The notes: generated by a model not told the origin, from the sequence alone. 64,000 nt of DNA from Parabacteroides sp. PM6-13 (GCF_029892605.1 NZ_JARXWF010000004.1:214117-278116), one strand, 5' to 3'; shown: positions 50,845-60,801, counted from the stretch's first letter. A program made the numbers and translations.

Positions 50845-52125
50845 TCAGAAAGACTCCGGTATATCGATCACCATAAGAGAGAGGCGTTTTCCGTCAGAGA
50901 GCTTGCCGGATTGGATTAATACCCGGGTGTTGTCGAGGCTGAAATAGGGATGCGCGTGGTCGGGTTTCATCAAATGGCCGGTGGTGAGCAGGTGCATTTC
51001 TCCTGTTCGTGTATTGATCAGGGTGATATTGCCGGAGAAATCGTCGCCAACGGCCCATTTACCATCCTGCGAACCGTTGCAATGCCAGAAGCTGTTGGCT
51101 TGTGCCGGGATGCTCTTTAGGTCATCGTTTACATTGTTGGAGACAACCTGCCCCATGACCCGAACGTGGCCGTTACGCAAATTCACAGAGAAAATGCCGG
51201 AAGGCTTCGTTTTGAGCCGCTCCAGATGGCATAACACATTGAAATAGACATGGTCGGCATCCGCGATTGTCTCGTGGGTCACCCATTCATAATCCGACTC
51301 GATATAAAGCGGACGGTAGCTATTCGTTGCCATATCACCAAACCACATACGCTGAGGCGAATCCCCTCCGGTTTCGTGGCAAAAAACAATTTCGCGGGTC
51401 ACAAACGGGCTGGCCTGCACATGTCCCATCGTGAAATCGACATTGAATCCCATCCGGATCTCGCCGGTCTTCACGTCCACTACCCGGATACCTCCCGGAT
51501 GATTTTTGATGCGGTGCGTCGAGTCGTCAATCGGATTCACCCATGTCTCGGCATCGTAGGGAGGAGTCACTCCGACATACAACAGGTCTTCTTCCACATC
51601 CAGCCCCATGCCTCCCGAGATACGAAGCGTGTCAGGCCATTCGGTCACCAAGCGTTCATAGTCGGTATATTTCTTCATTTTCCCTTTCTGGCTGTCGGCC
51701 AACACCCGGTCGTAATCCAGCTCAATGATCTGAGCCGGCTTGCCTTCGGGCCTGCGCACGAAATAGAGCAATCCCTTTTTACGCGAAAGGTTATATTCAC
51801 CGTTACGCTCCCCATCGGTAATCTGGATGATCTCACCGGTTGTTTCATGCACCAGGAAAAGCTGTCCGCTCCCGGTACGTTGAGAGCGGAAAGCGATGTA
51901 TTCGTTATCATAGGTCCATTGCGGATGGGTCTGGTAGATACGGCTATCGCTGTATTCCGGGCTATTGGTCAATACGCGAACGGGCAAGCCGGTTACCGGA
52001 TCCGAATAGGTCGACATCTCCGACGGAAAACGTTTGCCGATCTGTGCCTGTGAGTTACTGCCTATAGATACCGCGCAAACAGCGGCCAATAGAAGGATTG
52101 TTTTAGATAATTTGTTTCGTTTCAT
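50845..52125 (-). CDS. PL22-type oligogalacturonate lyase, exported
   Basis: This 426-residue protein has a signal peptide (cut near NSQAQ) and seven-bladed propeller sequence of the PL22 oligogalacturonide lyase family. It begins GKRFPSEMSTYSDPVTGLPV and has THPQWTYDNEYIAF, MGHVQASPF, WVTHETIADADHVYFN and FWHCNGSQDGKWAVGD, where family metal-binding His residues are expected. It would split short oligogalacturonates to unsaturated monomers. Members with a signal peptide are periplasmic. The ATG at 52125 is chosen for the signal peptide; the frame is open to 52200. Confidence 0.8.
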   Translation of the reverse strand: MKRNKLSKTILLLAAVCAVSIGSNSQAQIGKRFPSEMSTYSDPVTGLPVRVLTNSPEYSDSRIYQTHPQWTYDNEYIAFRSQRTGSGQLFLVHETTGEIIQITDGERNGEYNLSRKKGLLYFVRRPEGKPAQIIELDYDRVLADSQKGKMKKYTDYERLVTEWPDTLRISGGMGLDVEEDLLYVGVTPPYDAETWVNPIDDSTHRIKNHPGGIRVVDVKTGEIRMGFNVDFTMGHVQASPFVTREIVFCHETGGDSPQRMWFGDMATNSYRPLYIESDYEWVTHETIADADHVYFNVLCHLERLKTKPSGIFSVNLRNGHVRVMGQVVSNNVNDDLKSIPAQANSFWHCNGSQDGKWAVGDDFSGNITLINTRTGEMHLLTTGHLMKPDHAHPYFSLDNTRVLIQSGKLSDGKRLSLMVIDIPESF

Positions 52126-52261
52126 AACTATGTCTGTTAATCGTATTAGAATTATCATCAAAAGTAATCCAAAAGAGAATTCCGGCGATAAGCCATTCAT
52201 TTCAAAAGGCTGTACTTTTGTGCCTAATCCATGTAATTTTGTCCAGACATAGATCGTTGTT

Positions 52262-53563
52262 TCAGAAAGTCAACTCCACGACATAGTCGATATCGGTCGG
52301 AACCTCCGGCAACTCCAGGACTACGCCGTTTTTATCCTGCTTGAATTTAATGGGAGATTGACTCTTGAAACAGGAGGCTTTTTTGATTTTCCGGTCGGTA
52401 ATCGGCAGGAATAATCCTTTGTCTTCCAACTCCAGGATATGCACAAACAGGCGGTTGTCTTTTTGCGTGGTCACTCCCCAGGGACGAGGTGCTACCAATC
52501 CGCCACGGGTTCCGTGAATGGTCTCGCCATACACCCGCATCCATTCACCGATCTCTTTCAGGCGTTCTATGGAAGCAGCAGGCAGTTCCCCATTGGGCTG
52601 CGGGCCGATATTCATCAATAGGTTCGCATTCTTTCCGGCGGCCTTCACCAGGTAATGCACCAGTGTTTTCAGGTCTTTGTAGTCCTGGTCGGTCGCACGA
52701 TAGCCCCAGGTGCGGTTCATGGTTTCACAGGTTTCCAATGGCAATGCGCTCACATCCTGTCCGGATAAGCCCGCTTTGTTTTCGCCCGGCAGATCGCGTT
52801 CGAAGATCTGGATATCTTCACCCGGGAAAGGGGTTACGTGGTGGTTATTTCCAATCAGGCAAGCAGGTTGCAGGCGATGAATCAGGGCGTATTGCTCGGG
52901 CAGTTGCCAGTCGAATCCTGGATCCTGGTCGTGATCCCACACGCCATCAAACCAGATCGCACCGATCGGGCCGTAGTTGGTCAGCAACTCGGTGAGTTGG
53001 TTATTCATAAACGCATAATAGGTCTCCCATTTCCCCTGGGTCGTACGACCTGTGCCGCGCCCGGTGCGTCCAAGCGGATAATAGTCGTCGCGCGTCCAGT
53101 CGAGGTGCGAATAATAGAAATGGAGTTTTATTCCTTGCTTATGGCACTCGGCTGCCAATTCTTTGATCACATCTCGTTTGAAGGGCGTGGCATCGACCAC
53201 ATTGTAATCGGAGTATTTCGTGTCGAACATCGAAAAGCCGTCGTGATGGCGCGAGGTGAAACAGATATATTTTGCCCCCGATGCCTTGATGGCAGCAACC
53301 CATTCCGCGGCATTAAACCGGATAGGATAGAAAGCAGAAGCTTGTTTCGCATACTCGGCATGATGGATGTTTTTGTTGTGCATCACCCATTCGCCATCCC
53401 CCATCATGCTGTATATGCCCCAATGGATGAATATACCAAACTTATTGTCTCTGAACTCTTCGCGTGCTTTCAGATTCGCTTCGGATGGGAGATATCCCTG
53501 TTGTGCGGCAGCTATTGCGATAGATCCGACACATACCAATAAGGTTAAAAGTGTTTTTTTCAT
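52262..53563 (-). CDS. GH29-family alpha-L-fucosidase, exported
   Basis: This 433-residue protein has a signal peptide (cut near AIAAAQQ) and the GH29 catalytic domain. Motifs are KFGIFIHWGIYSMMGDGEW, FTSRHHDGFSMFDTKYSDYN and the nucleophile Asp of GAIWFDGVWDHD. It removes terminal alpha-linked fucose, a sugar found in pectic side chains and in host glycans. It has no C-terminal accessory domain of note. The start at 53563 gives the signal peptide; the frame is open to 53626. Confidence 0.9.
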   Translation of the reverse strand: MKKTLLTLLVCVGSIAIAAAQQGYLPSEANLKAREEFRDNKFGIFIHWGIYSMMGDGEWVMHNKNIHHAEYAKQASAFYPIRFNAAEWVAAIKASGAKYICFTSRHHDGFSMFDTKYSDYNVVDATPFKRDVIKELAAECHKQGIKLHFYYSHLDWTRDDYYPLGRTGRGTGRTTQGKWETYYAFMNNQLTELLTNYGPIGAIWFDGVWDHDQDPGFDWQLPEQYALIHRLQPACLIGNNHHVTPFPGEDIQIFERDLPGENKAGLSGQDVSALPLETCETMNRTWGYRATDQDYKDLKTLVHYLVKAAGKNANLLMNIGPQPNGELPAASIERLKEIGEWMRVYGETIHGTRGGLVAPRPWGVTTQKDNRLFVHILELEDKGLFLPITDRKIKKASCFKSQSPIKFKQDKNGVVLELPEVPTDIDYVVELTF

Positions 53564-53608
53564 TTGTTTAGTTTTTTCTGTTCTTGACAAAGCTACAAAA
53601 GAATTGTC

Positions 53609-53616
53609 TATATTTG
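53609..53616 (+). promoter_or_regulatory. Probable -7 element for the dicarboxylate symporter gene
   Basis: TATATTTG fits TAnnTTTG, 18 bp before the ATG at 53634. A TTG lies 22 bp upstream. On the minus strand TAGCTTTG, close by, could serve the fucosidase gene. Confidence 0.5.
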
Positions 53617-53633
53617 TAAAAATCATAACCCGG

Positions 53634-54902
53634 ATGACAGAAAAAAGAAAGAAACGAAACGCCTTCCCGCTCTATTTGCAAATCCTTGCAGGCATGATTG
53701 TCGGCATCATCATCGGTCTTATCGCTTTGCCGCTTCAAGGGGGCGACTTCGTGCAAGACTGGATACGCCCCTGGGGGCAAGTGTTTATACGTCTGCTGCA
53801 ACTGATCGCCATCCCCTTGGTGTTCCTCTCCCTGATCAAAGGAGTGATCGGACTGAACGATATCAGCAAATTCTCCAAACTGGGCGGGAAGACCATTGGC
53901 ATCTACCTGCTCACGACGGCATTTGCCGTTTGCCTCGGTTTGGGCTTAGGGTTGGTGGTGAAGCCGGGAAAGCTGGTCAATCGGGAACAGGTGGCTTCGA
54001 TGCAAGAACAATACCACAACCAGGTGGCCGAGAAAGCCCTGCAGGCCGAACAGACAAAGAATCAGGGACCCTTGCATTTTCTCAACGACATCATTCCGCA
54101 GAACATTGTTCAGGCGGCGGGTGATAACTCCAAAATGCTTCAGGTGATCTTTTTTGCCATTTTCTTTGGCATTGCCGCGTTGACCATTTCCCCGGAAAAG
54201 ATACGCCCGGTGATGGCGGTGGTCGACGGATTGAACGATATCATTCTCAAAATGGTGGACTACATTATCCGGTTCGCCCCGTACGGCGTGACGGCACTGA
54301 TGGCAGGGCTGGTGGTCGACTTCGGGGGAGACATCAGTATGTTCGGTGCCTTGGGGGTATATGCCCTGACGGTTATAGCGGCTATGTTTTTCATGATGTT
54401 TTTGTTTTATCCACTACTGATTCGCCTCTTCACCCGCCTGAAGGTGAAAGATTTCCTCAAGGCGATCTATCCCGTGCAACTCTTTGCCTTTACGACCAGC
54501 AGCAGTGCCGCCACCCTCCCCGTGACGATGGAGACCGTAGAGAAAGAGCTGAAGGTATCGAAAGAGACCGCCTCCTTTGTGCTTCCGGTGGGAACTACAA
54601 TTAACATGGATGGCACCTCATGTTACCAGGCGATTGCGGTGCTCTTTATCGCTCAGGTGATCGGCATCGATCTCAGCCTGATGCAGATCGTCACGATCCT
54701 GGGTATGACCATCCTTTCTTCGATCGGCACCCCGGGCATTCCGGGAGGGAGCTACGTGATTCTGACCATGGTGCTCACCTCGGTTGGCATTCCGGCGGAA
54801 GGGCTGGCGTTGATCCTGGGGATCGACCGCCCGTTGGATATGATGCGTACGGCGGTCAATGTAACCGGTGACGCGACGGTAGCGGTGATTGTCGATAAAT
54901 GA
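53634..54902 (+). CDS. Dicarboxylate/amino acid:cation symporter (DctA/GltP family)
   Basis: This 422-residue membrane protein of the DAACS family has about eight transmembrane segments and two re-entrant loops. The serine-rich hairpin FTTSSSAATLPVTMETVEKE and the NMDGTSCYQ motif bind substrate and sodium or protons. Likely substrates are C4-dicarboxylates, glutamate or aspartate. It is divergent from the fucosidase gene; a link with the glycan locus is not evident. The start at 53634 is used because it follows the promoter and gives the usual short basic N-terminus. Confidence 0.9.
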   Translation: MTEKRKKRNAFPLYLQILAGMIVGIIIGLIALPLQGGDFVQDWIRPWGQVFIRLLQLIAIPLVFLSLIKGVIGLNDISKFSKLGGKTIGIYLLTTAFAVCLGLGLGLVVKPGKLVNREQVASMQEQYHNQVAEKALQAEQTKNQGPLHFLNDIIPQNIVQAAGDNSKMLQVIFFAIFFGIAALTISPEKIRPVMAVVDGLNDIILKMVDYIIRFAPYGVTALMAGLVVDFGGDISMFGALGVYALTVIAAMFFMMFLFYPLLIRLFTRLKVKDFLKAIYPVQLFAFTTSSSAATLPVTMETVEKELKVSKETASFVLPVGTTINMDGTSCYQAIAVLFIAQVIGIDLSLMQIVTILGMTILSSIGTPGIPGGSYVILTMVLTSVGIPAEGLALILGIDRPLDMMRTAVNVTGDATVAVIVDK

Positions 54903-54999
54903 TGATGCCTTGTAGAACAAAATGTGCGCCCAATATGTTAATAGATTAGTCCCTGGCGAGGGATTGATTATACAACCAAAAATAAATGAATAAAAAAAG

Positions 55000-55419
55000 A
55001 TGAAAAAGATTATGAGTCTCCTGCTGGTAGCAGGATTGGTTTTTACGTTTAGCGCATGTAACAGTAAAAAGAATCAGAGTGCGCAGGAAGATTTAAAAGA
55101 TGCCAAGGAATCCGTTGAGCGCGCGGCAAAGAAAACAGCAGACAATGTAAAAGATAGCTGGGACGACACCAAAGAAGCGGCGAAAGAAGCTGCCGGGAAA
55201 GATACGAAAGAGATCCAGAGTGAGCTCAAGGATGCAGCCGACAAGGTGTCTGACAAAGCGAAAGATGTGGCAAGTGATGTCAAAGACGCCACGCAGGATG
55301 TAGCGAAAGAGGCTAAAAAGGCAGCGGAAGAGGTAGCCGATAAGGCCAAACAAGCAGCGGAAGATGCGAAGAAGCAAGCCAATAAAGAGATTGACAAACT
55401 GCAGGACAAGCTGAAATAA
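55000..55419 (+). CDS. Small lipoprotein with LEA-like amphipathic 11-residue repeats
   Basis: This 139-residue protein has a lipoprotein signal (FTFSAC, Cys at about residue 20). Almost all the mature part is an Ala/Lys/Glu/Asp-rich amphipathic helix with repeats such as KDAADKVSDKAKDVASDVKD and EAKKAAEEVADKAKQAAEDA. The 11-residue period resembles group 3 LEA and apolipoprotein-like proteins. It lacks any enzyme motif. A role in envelope stress or membrane support is plausible but not shown. Confidence 0.65.
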   Translation: MKKIMSLLLVAGLVFTFSACNSKKNQSAQEDLKDAKESVERAAKKTADNVKDSWDDTKEAAKEAAGKDTKEIQSELKDAADKVSDKAKDVASDVKDATQDVAKEAKKAAEEVADKAKQAAEDAKKQANKEIDKLQDKLK

Positions 55420-55433
55420 TAGGACAATAATAT

Positions 55434-55502
55434 AGAGGCACCGAGCCACAGAGGCTTTTATTCTCAAAGAATAAAAAAACTCCGTGTCTCGGTGCCTCTT
55501 TG
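55434..55502. terminator. Large bidirectional terminator between the LEA-like gene and leuB
   Basis: The 12-bp ends AGAGGCACCGAG / CTCGGTGCCTCT and the imperfect inner arms CCACAGAGG / CTCCGTGT enclose an A/T-rich hairpin. It lies between convergent genes. The arm sequence resembles a common bacterial dispersed repeat of the CACAGAGG type. Confidence 0.85.
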
Positions 55503-55516
55503 ATTAAATCATCTAA

Positions 55517-56584
55517 CTACCGACGAATGTATTGGGCAATCCAATCGCCCACCTCGCTTGTCGCATAGGCTTTTGCGCCGGAGGCAATGTCTTCGGTGAC
55601 GATACCCGCCTCCATGGAGGCGGCAACGGCTTCACGAATCAGCTGCCCCTCTTCCATCAGGTTGAACGCATATTCGAACATCAACGCCCCACTCAGGATC
55701 GTAGCCAATGGATTGGCAATGTTTTTACCGGCTGCCTGCGGGTAGGAACCGTGGATCGGCTCGAACACGGAGGTATGGATACCGACGGAAGCCGACGGAA
55801 GCATACCCAGTGAACCGGTGATCACCGAAGCCTCATCGGTTAGGATATCGCCAAACATATTCTCCGTCACCATCACATCGAAGCTTTTCGGCCATTGAAT
55901 CAGGCGCATGGCGGCATTATCAACAAACATATATTCGGTTTCCACATCGGGGTACTCCGGTTCGATCTCTTGTGCTACCTGCCGCCATAGGCGCGACGTT
56001 GCCAGGATATTCGCCTTGTCGACCACCGTTAGTTTCTTCCTCCGCTTGCGGGCATACTCAAAAGAGAGACGCACGATGCGCTCGATCTCCTCGCGTGTAT
56101 AGACACAGGTGTCGTAGGCGGTGTTGCCATCTTCGCTGCGTCCCTGCGGACGACCGAAATAGAGTCCGCCGGTCAATTCGCGGATACACATAAAGTCGGC
56201 TCCGTCGACCAGATCTGCACGAAGCGGAGACTTATGCACCAACGAAGGGAAAGTCGTTACCGGACGGATATTGGCATACAATCCCAACTGCTTACGCATC
56301 GCCAACAGACCCTGTTCGGGACGTACTTTGGCCGATGGGTCGTTATCATATTTGGGAGCACCGATGGCTCCGAAGTAGACCGCATCGCTTTGCATACAAA
56401 GGGCATGGGTCTCGTCCGGATAGGGATTGCCTGTCGCGTCGATGGCAGCGGCTCCGACCAAGGCTTCTTTATAGGTCAATTCATGGCCATACTTCTCACA
56501 TACGGCCTTCACTGCCTTCATGCCTTGCTCAATAATCTCAGGCCCGATGCCATCACCGGGCAATAATGCTATATTTATTTTCAT
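55517..56584 (-). CDS. leuB: 3-isopropylmalate dehydrogenase
   Basis: LeuB oxidises and decarboxylates 3-isopropylmalate, and in citramalate users also 3-methylmalate, with NAD. The 355-residue protein has [26 protein letters not shown], the metal-binding [10 protein letters not shown] region and [20 protein letters not shown]. It is the last gene of the leu operon, 14 bp after mgsA. Confidence 0.96.
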   Translation of the reverse strand: MKINIALLPGDGIGPEIIEQGMKAVKAVCEKYGHELTYKEALVGAAAIDATGNPYPDETHALCMQSDAVYFGAIGAPKYDNDPSAKVRPEQGLLAMRKQLGLYANIRPVTTFPSLVHKSPLRADLVDGADFMCIRELTGGLYFGRPQGRSEDGNTAYDTCVYTREEIERIVRLSFEYARKRRKKLTVVDKANILATSRLWRQVAQEIEPEYPDVETEYMFVDNAAMRLIQWPKSFDVMVTENMFGDILTDEASVITGSLGMLPSASVGIHTSVFEPIHGSYPQAAGKNIANPLATILSGALMFEYAFNLMEEGQLIREAVAASMEAGIVTEDIASGAKAYATSEVGDWIAQYIRR

Positions 56585-56598
56585 TTTATGTTAGGTCG

Positions 56599-57039
56599 TT
56601 AGCGTTGATAATGCACATACTTGGGCTCCATCGGCGTGTAGGAGTCGTCATCCCATAAGGTACTCGTCAGCATCAGGTCGGCACTGTACCGGTTACAGGC
56701 GATGGGAACATTATGCACACGGCACTGGCGGAGCAACATCTGAATGTCGGCTTCGTGAGGTTGCGGGTTCAGGTCGTCGATCAGGAAGATAGCCAGGTCG
56801 ATCTCTTTGCGCACCACCATAGCCGCAATCTCCGCGTCACCACCCAATGGCCCGGAGTGCATCCGTGTCATTTCTATATTGATACCTTTCTCTTGGAAAG
56901 CATCATACACAAGTCCTCCGGTAGTTCCGGTACACACCAGGTGCTGATGCGCCAGGAAATCGGCATTATGTATTGCCCACTCTACCATATCTACTTTCCG
57001 TTTGTCATGCGCTACGAGCGCGATTTTTAATTGTTTCAT
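56599..57039 (-). CDS. mgsA: Methylglyoxal synthase
   Basis: MgsA turns dihydroxyacetone phosphate into methylglyoxal and phosphate, a bypass of lower glycolysis. The 146-residue protein has ALVAHDKRKVDMVEW, CTGTTGGLVYDAF, and the active-site loop SGPLGGDAEIAAMV with the catalytic Asp, plus FLIDDLNPQPHEADIQMLLR. The length is normal. It sits between the second synthase gene and leuB with gaps of 22 and 14 bp, an unusual place in a branched-chain amino acid operon. Confidence 0.95.
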   Translation of the reverse strand: MKQLKIALVAHDKRKVDMVEWAIHNADFLAHQHLVCTGTTGGLVYDAFQEKGINIEMTRMHSGPLGGDAEIAAMVVRKEIDLAIFLIDDLNPQPHEADIQMLLRQCRVHNVPIACNRYSADLMLTSTLWDDDSYTPMEPKYVHYQR

Positions 57040-57061
57040 TACAAATATCTCCTACTTTTGG

Positions 57062-58573
57062 TTAGTTCTCTATCTTATTCAGCATCTTCAGCGTGGCTTT
57101 GATGGCTGATTCTGTTTGGTCGACATCCAGGCCACGGGTTTTGAAGTCTACGCCGGCATAGTTCCAACTGATGATGGTCAATACGAACGCATCCGTTCGC
57201 CCACCCGGCGGAATCGATACCGAATAGTTGGTCAACATCGGGAACGGACGACCCAGGTCAGTATATATCTTACGTACTGCACGCACAAAGGCGTCGTATT
57301 GCCCGTCACCCGAAGAGGATTCCTCGTAGGCTTCGCCGTTGATCTCCATTTTGACCGTCGCTACGGGACGCAGACCTTGCGCCAAAGATAGAGAATAATT
57401 CAGTATCCGTATCTTTTCATCCTCCATAGTTGGCTGATTCAACACATCGCTAACAATATAGGGCAGATCGTCTTGCGTCACCATCTCCTTTTTGTCGCCC
57501 AACGCAATGATGCGTTCGGTCACTTTGCGCATAGATTCGTCGTCCATATCCATGCCCAGCGCTTCCAGGTTCTTGCGGATATTGGCCTTGCCGGAGGTCT
57601 TTCCTAAGGCATATTCGCGCACGCGTCCAAAACGTTCCGGCAGGAGATCGTTGTAATAAAGGTTGTTCTTATTATCGCCATCGGCATGTATCCCGGCACA
57701 TTGCGTAAAGACAAACTCCCCGATAATCGGTTTGTTGGGAGCGATATGCACACCGGCATAGGTCTCTACCAGGCGACTCACCTTATTGATCTTCTCTTCC
57801 CGGATGGTGGTCTCTTCGCCCAACTGATCCTTGATCACCGCGATCACACTGCTCAATGGAGCATTCCCGGCGCGTTCTCCCAAACCGTTTACGGTGGTAT
57901 GAATACCTTTTATGCCGGCTCGCACCGCGCCATAGACATTGCCCGTCGCCAGATCATAGTCGTTATGAGCATGGTAGTCAAAACGTAGTTCCGGGTAATG
58001 GTTCACCATCTTATGACAATAATCATAGGTGTCTTCCGGATTCAGAATGCCCAGTGTATCAGGTAGCATAAACCGTTTGACCGGAAGATCTTTCAATCCG
58101 TCGAGAAGCTGAAACACATACTCGGGAGAATGCTTCATTCCGTTCGACCAGTCTTCCAGGTAGATATTCACACTGATCTTCTTTTGCGTGGCGATCTCGA
58201 TCACCCGGCGGATATCCGCGATGTGTTCCTCCGGCGTACGGTGTAATTGCTCCGTAACATGTTTGTACGATCCTTTACACAACAGGTTGACCACTCGGCA
58301 TCCGGCTCTTTCAATCCAGTTGAGCGATTGGTCACCATCGACAAAACCAAGCACCTCCAACTTATCCAAATGTCCCGTACGGGCAGCCCACTGGGCAACC
58401 CGCTTAACTCCTTCGAATTCCCCATCGGAAACCCGCGCGGAGGCGATCTCAATCCGGTTCACACCCAATTCACTTAATAGCATCTGCGCGATGCTAAGCT
58501 TCTCATGCGCTGCAAAAGAGACACCCGTTGTCTGTTCCCCATCCCGAAGGGTTGTATCCATTATTTCTATCAT
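57062..58573 (-). CDS. 2-isopropylmalate synthase/(R)-citramalate synthase family protein
   Basis: This 503-residue protein of the DRE-TIM family has the catalytic motif TTLRDGEQT (residues 7-15), metal-binding His in HAHNDYDLATGN, and a C-terminal LeuA regulatory domain (about 385-500). It is clearly diverged from the LeuA coded at 60802-62298, which already supplies isopropylmalate synthase. A second copy with this form beside leuBCD suggests citramalate synthase, which makes 2-oxobutyrate for isoleucine from pyruvate and acetyl-CoA. Substrate choice cannot be proved from sequence; homocitrate-like activity is a weaker alternative. Confidence 0.8.
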   Translation of the reverse strand: MIEIMDTTLRDGEQTTGVSFAAHEKLSIAQMLLSELGVNRIEIASARVSDGEFEGVKRVAQWAARTGHLDKLEVLGFVDGDQSLNWIERAGCRVVNLLCKGSYKHVTEQLHRTPEEHIADIRRVIEIATQKKISVNIYLEDWSNGMKHSPEYVFQLLDGLKDLPVKRFMLPDTLGILNPEDTYDYCHKMVNHYPELRFDYHAHNDYDLATGNVYGAVRAGIKGIHTTVNGLGERAGNAPLSSVIAVIKDQLGEETTIREEKINKVSRLVETYAGVHIAPNKPIIGEFVFTQCAGIHADGDNKNNLYYNDLLPERFGRVREYALGKTSGKANIRKNLEALGMDMDDESMRKVTERIIALGDKKEMVTQDDLPYIVSDVLNQPTMEDEKIRILNYSLSLAQGLRPVATVKMEINGEAYEESSSGDGQYDAFVRAVRKIYTDLGRPFPMLTNYSVSIPPGGRTDAFVLTIISWNYAGVDFKTRGLDVDQTESAIKATLKMLNKIEN

Positions 58574-58585
58574 ACTACTTTCGTG

Positions 58586-59176
58586 TTATCTGTGTGCGGA
58601 CTCGTAGGCTTCTATTTTCGATTTGTTTGCCAATAGATAGTCGATATCGTCCAGACCGTTCACTAAGCAATCTTTTTTGTAGGGATTGATGTCGAAGTGT
58701 TCGCTCTTTCCCGTTGCATTATTCAGGATGGTCTGGTTAGGCAGGTCGACCGTGAGAGTTGCCTCGGGATTCTTTTCCGCCGAAGCAAATAACTCCGACA
58801 GGAATTCCGGGGAAACAACGACGGGAAGTACCCCATTGTTCATCGCATTGTTCTTGAATATATCGGCAAAGAAGCTGCTCACCACTACGCGAAACCCATA
58901 CCCGGCAATCGCCCAGGCTGCATGTTCGCGGCTGCTCCCGCTTCCGAAATTCTTTCCGGCCACCAATATACTTCCATGATAAACTCCCTGATTGAGGACA
59001 AAATCCGGATTCGGATTCCCCTCTTTATCATATCGCCAGTCGCGAAACAGATTATCACCAAAGCCCTCTTTCGTCGTTGCTTTCAGGAAACGTGCCGGTA
59101 TGATCTGATCGGTATCCACATTCTCTAATGGTAGCGGCACAAAGGTGGATGTGATTGTATTGATTTTCTCTTTCAT
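58586..59176 (-). CDS. leuD: 3-isopropylmalate dehydratase small subunit
   Basis: LeuD forms the swivelling domain of isopropylmalate isomerase with LeuC. The 196-residue protein has [19 protein letters not shown] and the active-site segment [15 protein letters not shown]. The start at 59176 is used; the frame is open to 59227. The 65 bp between leuC and leuD hold small hairpins and an A/T-rich run, but no clear terminator. Confidence 0.96.
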   Translation of the reverse strand: MKEKINTITSTFVPLPLENVDTDQIIPARFLKATTKEGFGDNLFRDWRYDKEGNPNPDFVLNQGVYHGSILVAGKNFGSGSSREHAAWAIAGYGFRVVVSSFFADIFKNNAMNNGVLPVVVSPEFLSELFASAEKNPEATLTVDLPNQTILNNATGKSEHFDINPYKKDCLVNGLDDIDYLLANKSKIEAYESAHR

Positions 59177-59241
59177 TGTTTTTTCAATTGCTTTACGCTT
59201 TGCTAAGCGATTTCCGCTTCGCTTCAATTCTTCATTCTTTA

Positions 59242-60642
59242 TTATTCACTCTTCATTTCCCTCGGATCCGTAATCACCCCCGTCACAGCCGCCGCAGCCG
59301 CCACCAGTGGTCCGGCCAGTATGGTGCGTGCACCCGGTCCCTGACGTCCTTCGAAGTTGCGGTTGGAGGTTGATACGGCATATTTACCTGCCGGGATTTT
59401 ATCTTCATTCATCGCCAGACAAGCAGAGCAACCCGGTTGGCGCAATTCAAATCCGGCCTCTTCCAAGACTTTGTCAATTCCTTCCGCGCGGATCTGCTTT
59501 TCAACCAGCCAGCTTCCCGGCACTAACCAAGCCGTCACATGAGCAGCTTTCTTTTTCCCTTTCACCAACGAGGCAAAGGCCCTAAAGTCTTCGATACGGC
59601 CATTCGTGCAGCTTCCCAGGAATACATAATCGATCTGTTTGCCCAATACCGGCTCACCGGCGGTGAAGCCCATATAATCCAACGACTTCTGATAGGAGAT
59701 ACGTCCGGCTTCATCCACGCTTTCCAACGCCGGGATATTTTCGCGAATGCCCATGCCCATGCCCGGGTTCGTACCGTAGGTGATCATCGGTTCGATATCT
59801 TCCGCCTGGAAAACAATCTCTTTATCGAACGTAGCTCCCGGATCGCTATATAATTGACGCCATTCGGCCACCTTCTTTTCCCATGCCTCGCCACGAGGAG
59901 CAAATTCACGGTCTCGCAAATAGTCAAACGTCGTCTGGTCGGGAGCAATCATTCCCCCGCGGGCGCCCATCTCGATCGAGAGATTACAGATGGTCAACCG
60001 CTCTTCCATACTGGCGTTGCGGATCACCTCTCCGGCATATTCTACAAAATAGCCCGTTGCCCCTCCGGTAGTCATCCGGCTGATGATATACAAGGCAACA
60101 TCCTTAGCCGTAACACCCGGGCGCAGTTTTCCGTCAACGGTGATACGCATCGTTTTCGGTTTGCGCTGCATAATGCATTGGGTAGCCAATGTCATTTCCA
60201 CCTCACTTGTGCCGATCCCGAAGGCAATCGCCCCCATGGCACCATGGGTCGAGGTGTGTGAGTCACCACATACCATGGTCATGCCCGGCTGAGTCAGTCC
60301 GGTTTCCGGTCCGACCACATGGATAATACCGTTTTTCGGATGCAACAGTCCGTAGTAGGCCAATCCGAAATCGGCCGCGTTCTTTTCCAGCGTATCGACC
60401 TGGTTCTTAGAAACAGGATCCTCGATGGGACGATCCTGATTGAGGGTCGGAATATTATGATCCGGTATACAGGTGATCTGTGCCGGACGGAACGCCTTCA
60501 GTCCCCGCTCGCGCAATCCGGCAAAGGCTTGCGGACTGGTCACCTCATGGCAATACAAACGATCGATATACAACTGGATCGTGCCGTCTGCCAACGTATC
60601 CACCACATGTTTGTCCCAGATTTTTTCGAATAATGTTTTCAT
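59242..60642 (-). CDS. leuC: 3-isopropylmalate dehydratase large subunit
   Basis: LeuC carries the [4Fe-4S] cluster of isopropylmalate isomerase. The 466-residue protein has [20 protein letters not shown] and the three cluster cysteines in FLGSCTNGR and GCSACLAMN. The start at 60642 gives the usual [14 protein letters not shown]; the frame is open to 60687 through a GC-rich repeat that is unlikely to be coding. It lies 159 bp downstream of leuA. Confidence 0.96.
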   Translation of the reverse strand: MKTLFEKIWDKHVVDTLADGTIQLYIDRLYCHEVTSPQAFAGLRERGLKAFRPAQITCIPDHNIPTLNQDRPIEDPVSKNQVDTLEKNAADFGLAYYGLLHPKNGIIHVVGPETGLTQPGMTMVCGDSHTSTHGAMGAIAFGIGTSEVEMTLATQCIMQRKPKTMRITVDGKLRPGVTAKDVALYIISRMTTGGATGYFVEYAGEVIRNASMEERLTICNLSIEMGARGGMIAPDQTTFDYLRDREFAPRGEAWEKKVAEWRQLYSDPGATFDKEIVFQAEDIEPMITYGTNPGMGMGIRENIPALESVDEAGRISYQKSLDYMGFTAGEPVLGKQIDYVFLGSCTNGRIEDFRAFASLVKGKKKAAHVTAWLVPGSWLVEKQIRAEGIDKVLEEAGFELRQPGCSACLAMNEDKIPAGKYAVSTSNRNFEGRQGPGARTILAGPLVAAAAAVTGVITDPREMKSE

Positions 60643-60656
60643 ATTTATTAAATTAT

Positions 60657-60801
60657 CACCTCTCCCCCCCGCCCCCCCTCTCCACAAGAGAGGGGGAGGA
60701 AGAATAGTTGCGTGTTATTTTTGTATAATCATTTTTATTTATCTCTATAATAGATTACCGATCACACCCCTCTCTTGTGGAGAGGGGCCGGGGGAGAGGT
60801 G
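60657..60801. repeat. Inverted repeat filling the leuA-leuC gap
   Basis: Two copies of a sequence of about 37 bp, ending in CTCTCCACAAGAGAGGGG, face each other at 60657-60695 and 60765-60801, with about 70 bp of A+T-rich DNA between. Each copy also has its own CCTCTC / GAGAGG hairpin. The outer ends are CACCTCTCCCC and GGGGAGAGGTG. The element starts directly at the leuA stop codon. It may be a small mobile repeat or an RNA structure that tunes the distal genes. Confidence 0.75.

Noticed and set aside
52262..53626. Upstream start for the fucosidase gene at 53626
   Set aside because: The extra 21 residues destroy the signal peptide and overlap the divergent promoter region; the ATG at 53563 gives a normal signal peptide.
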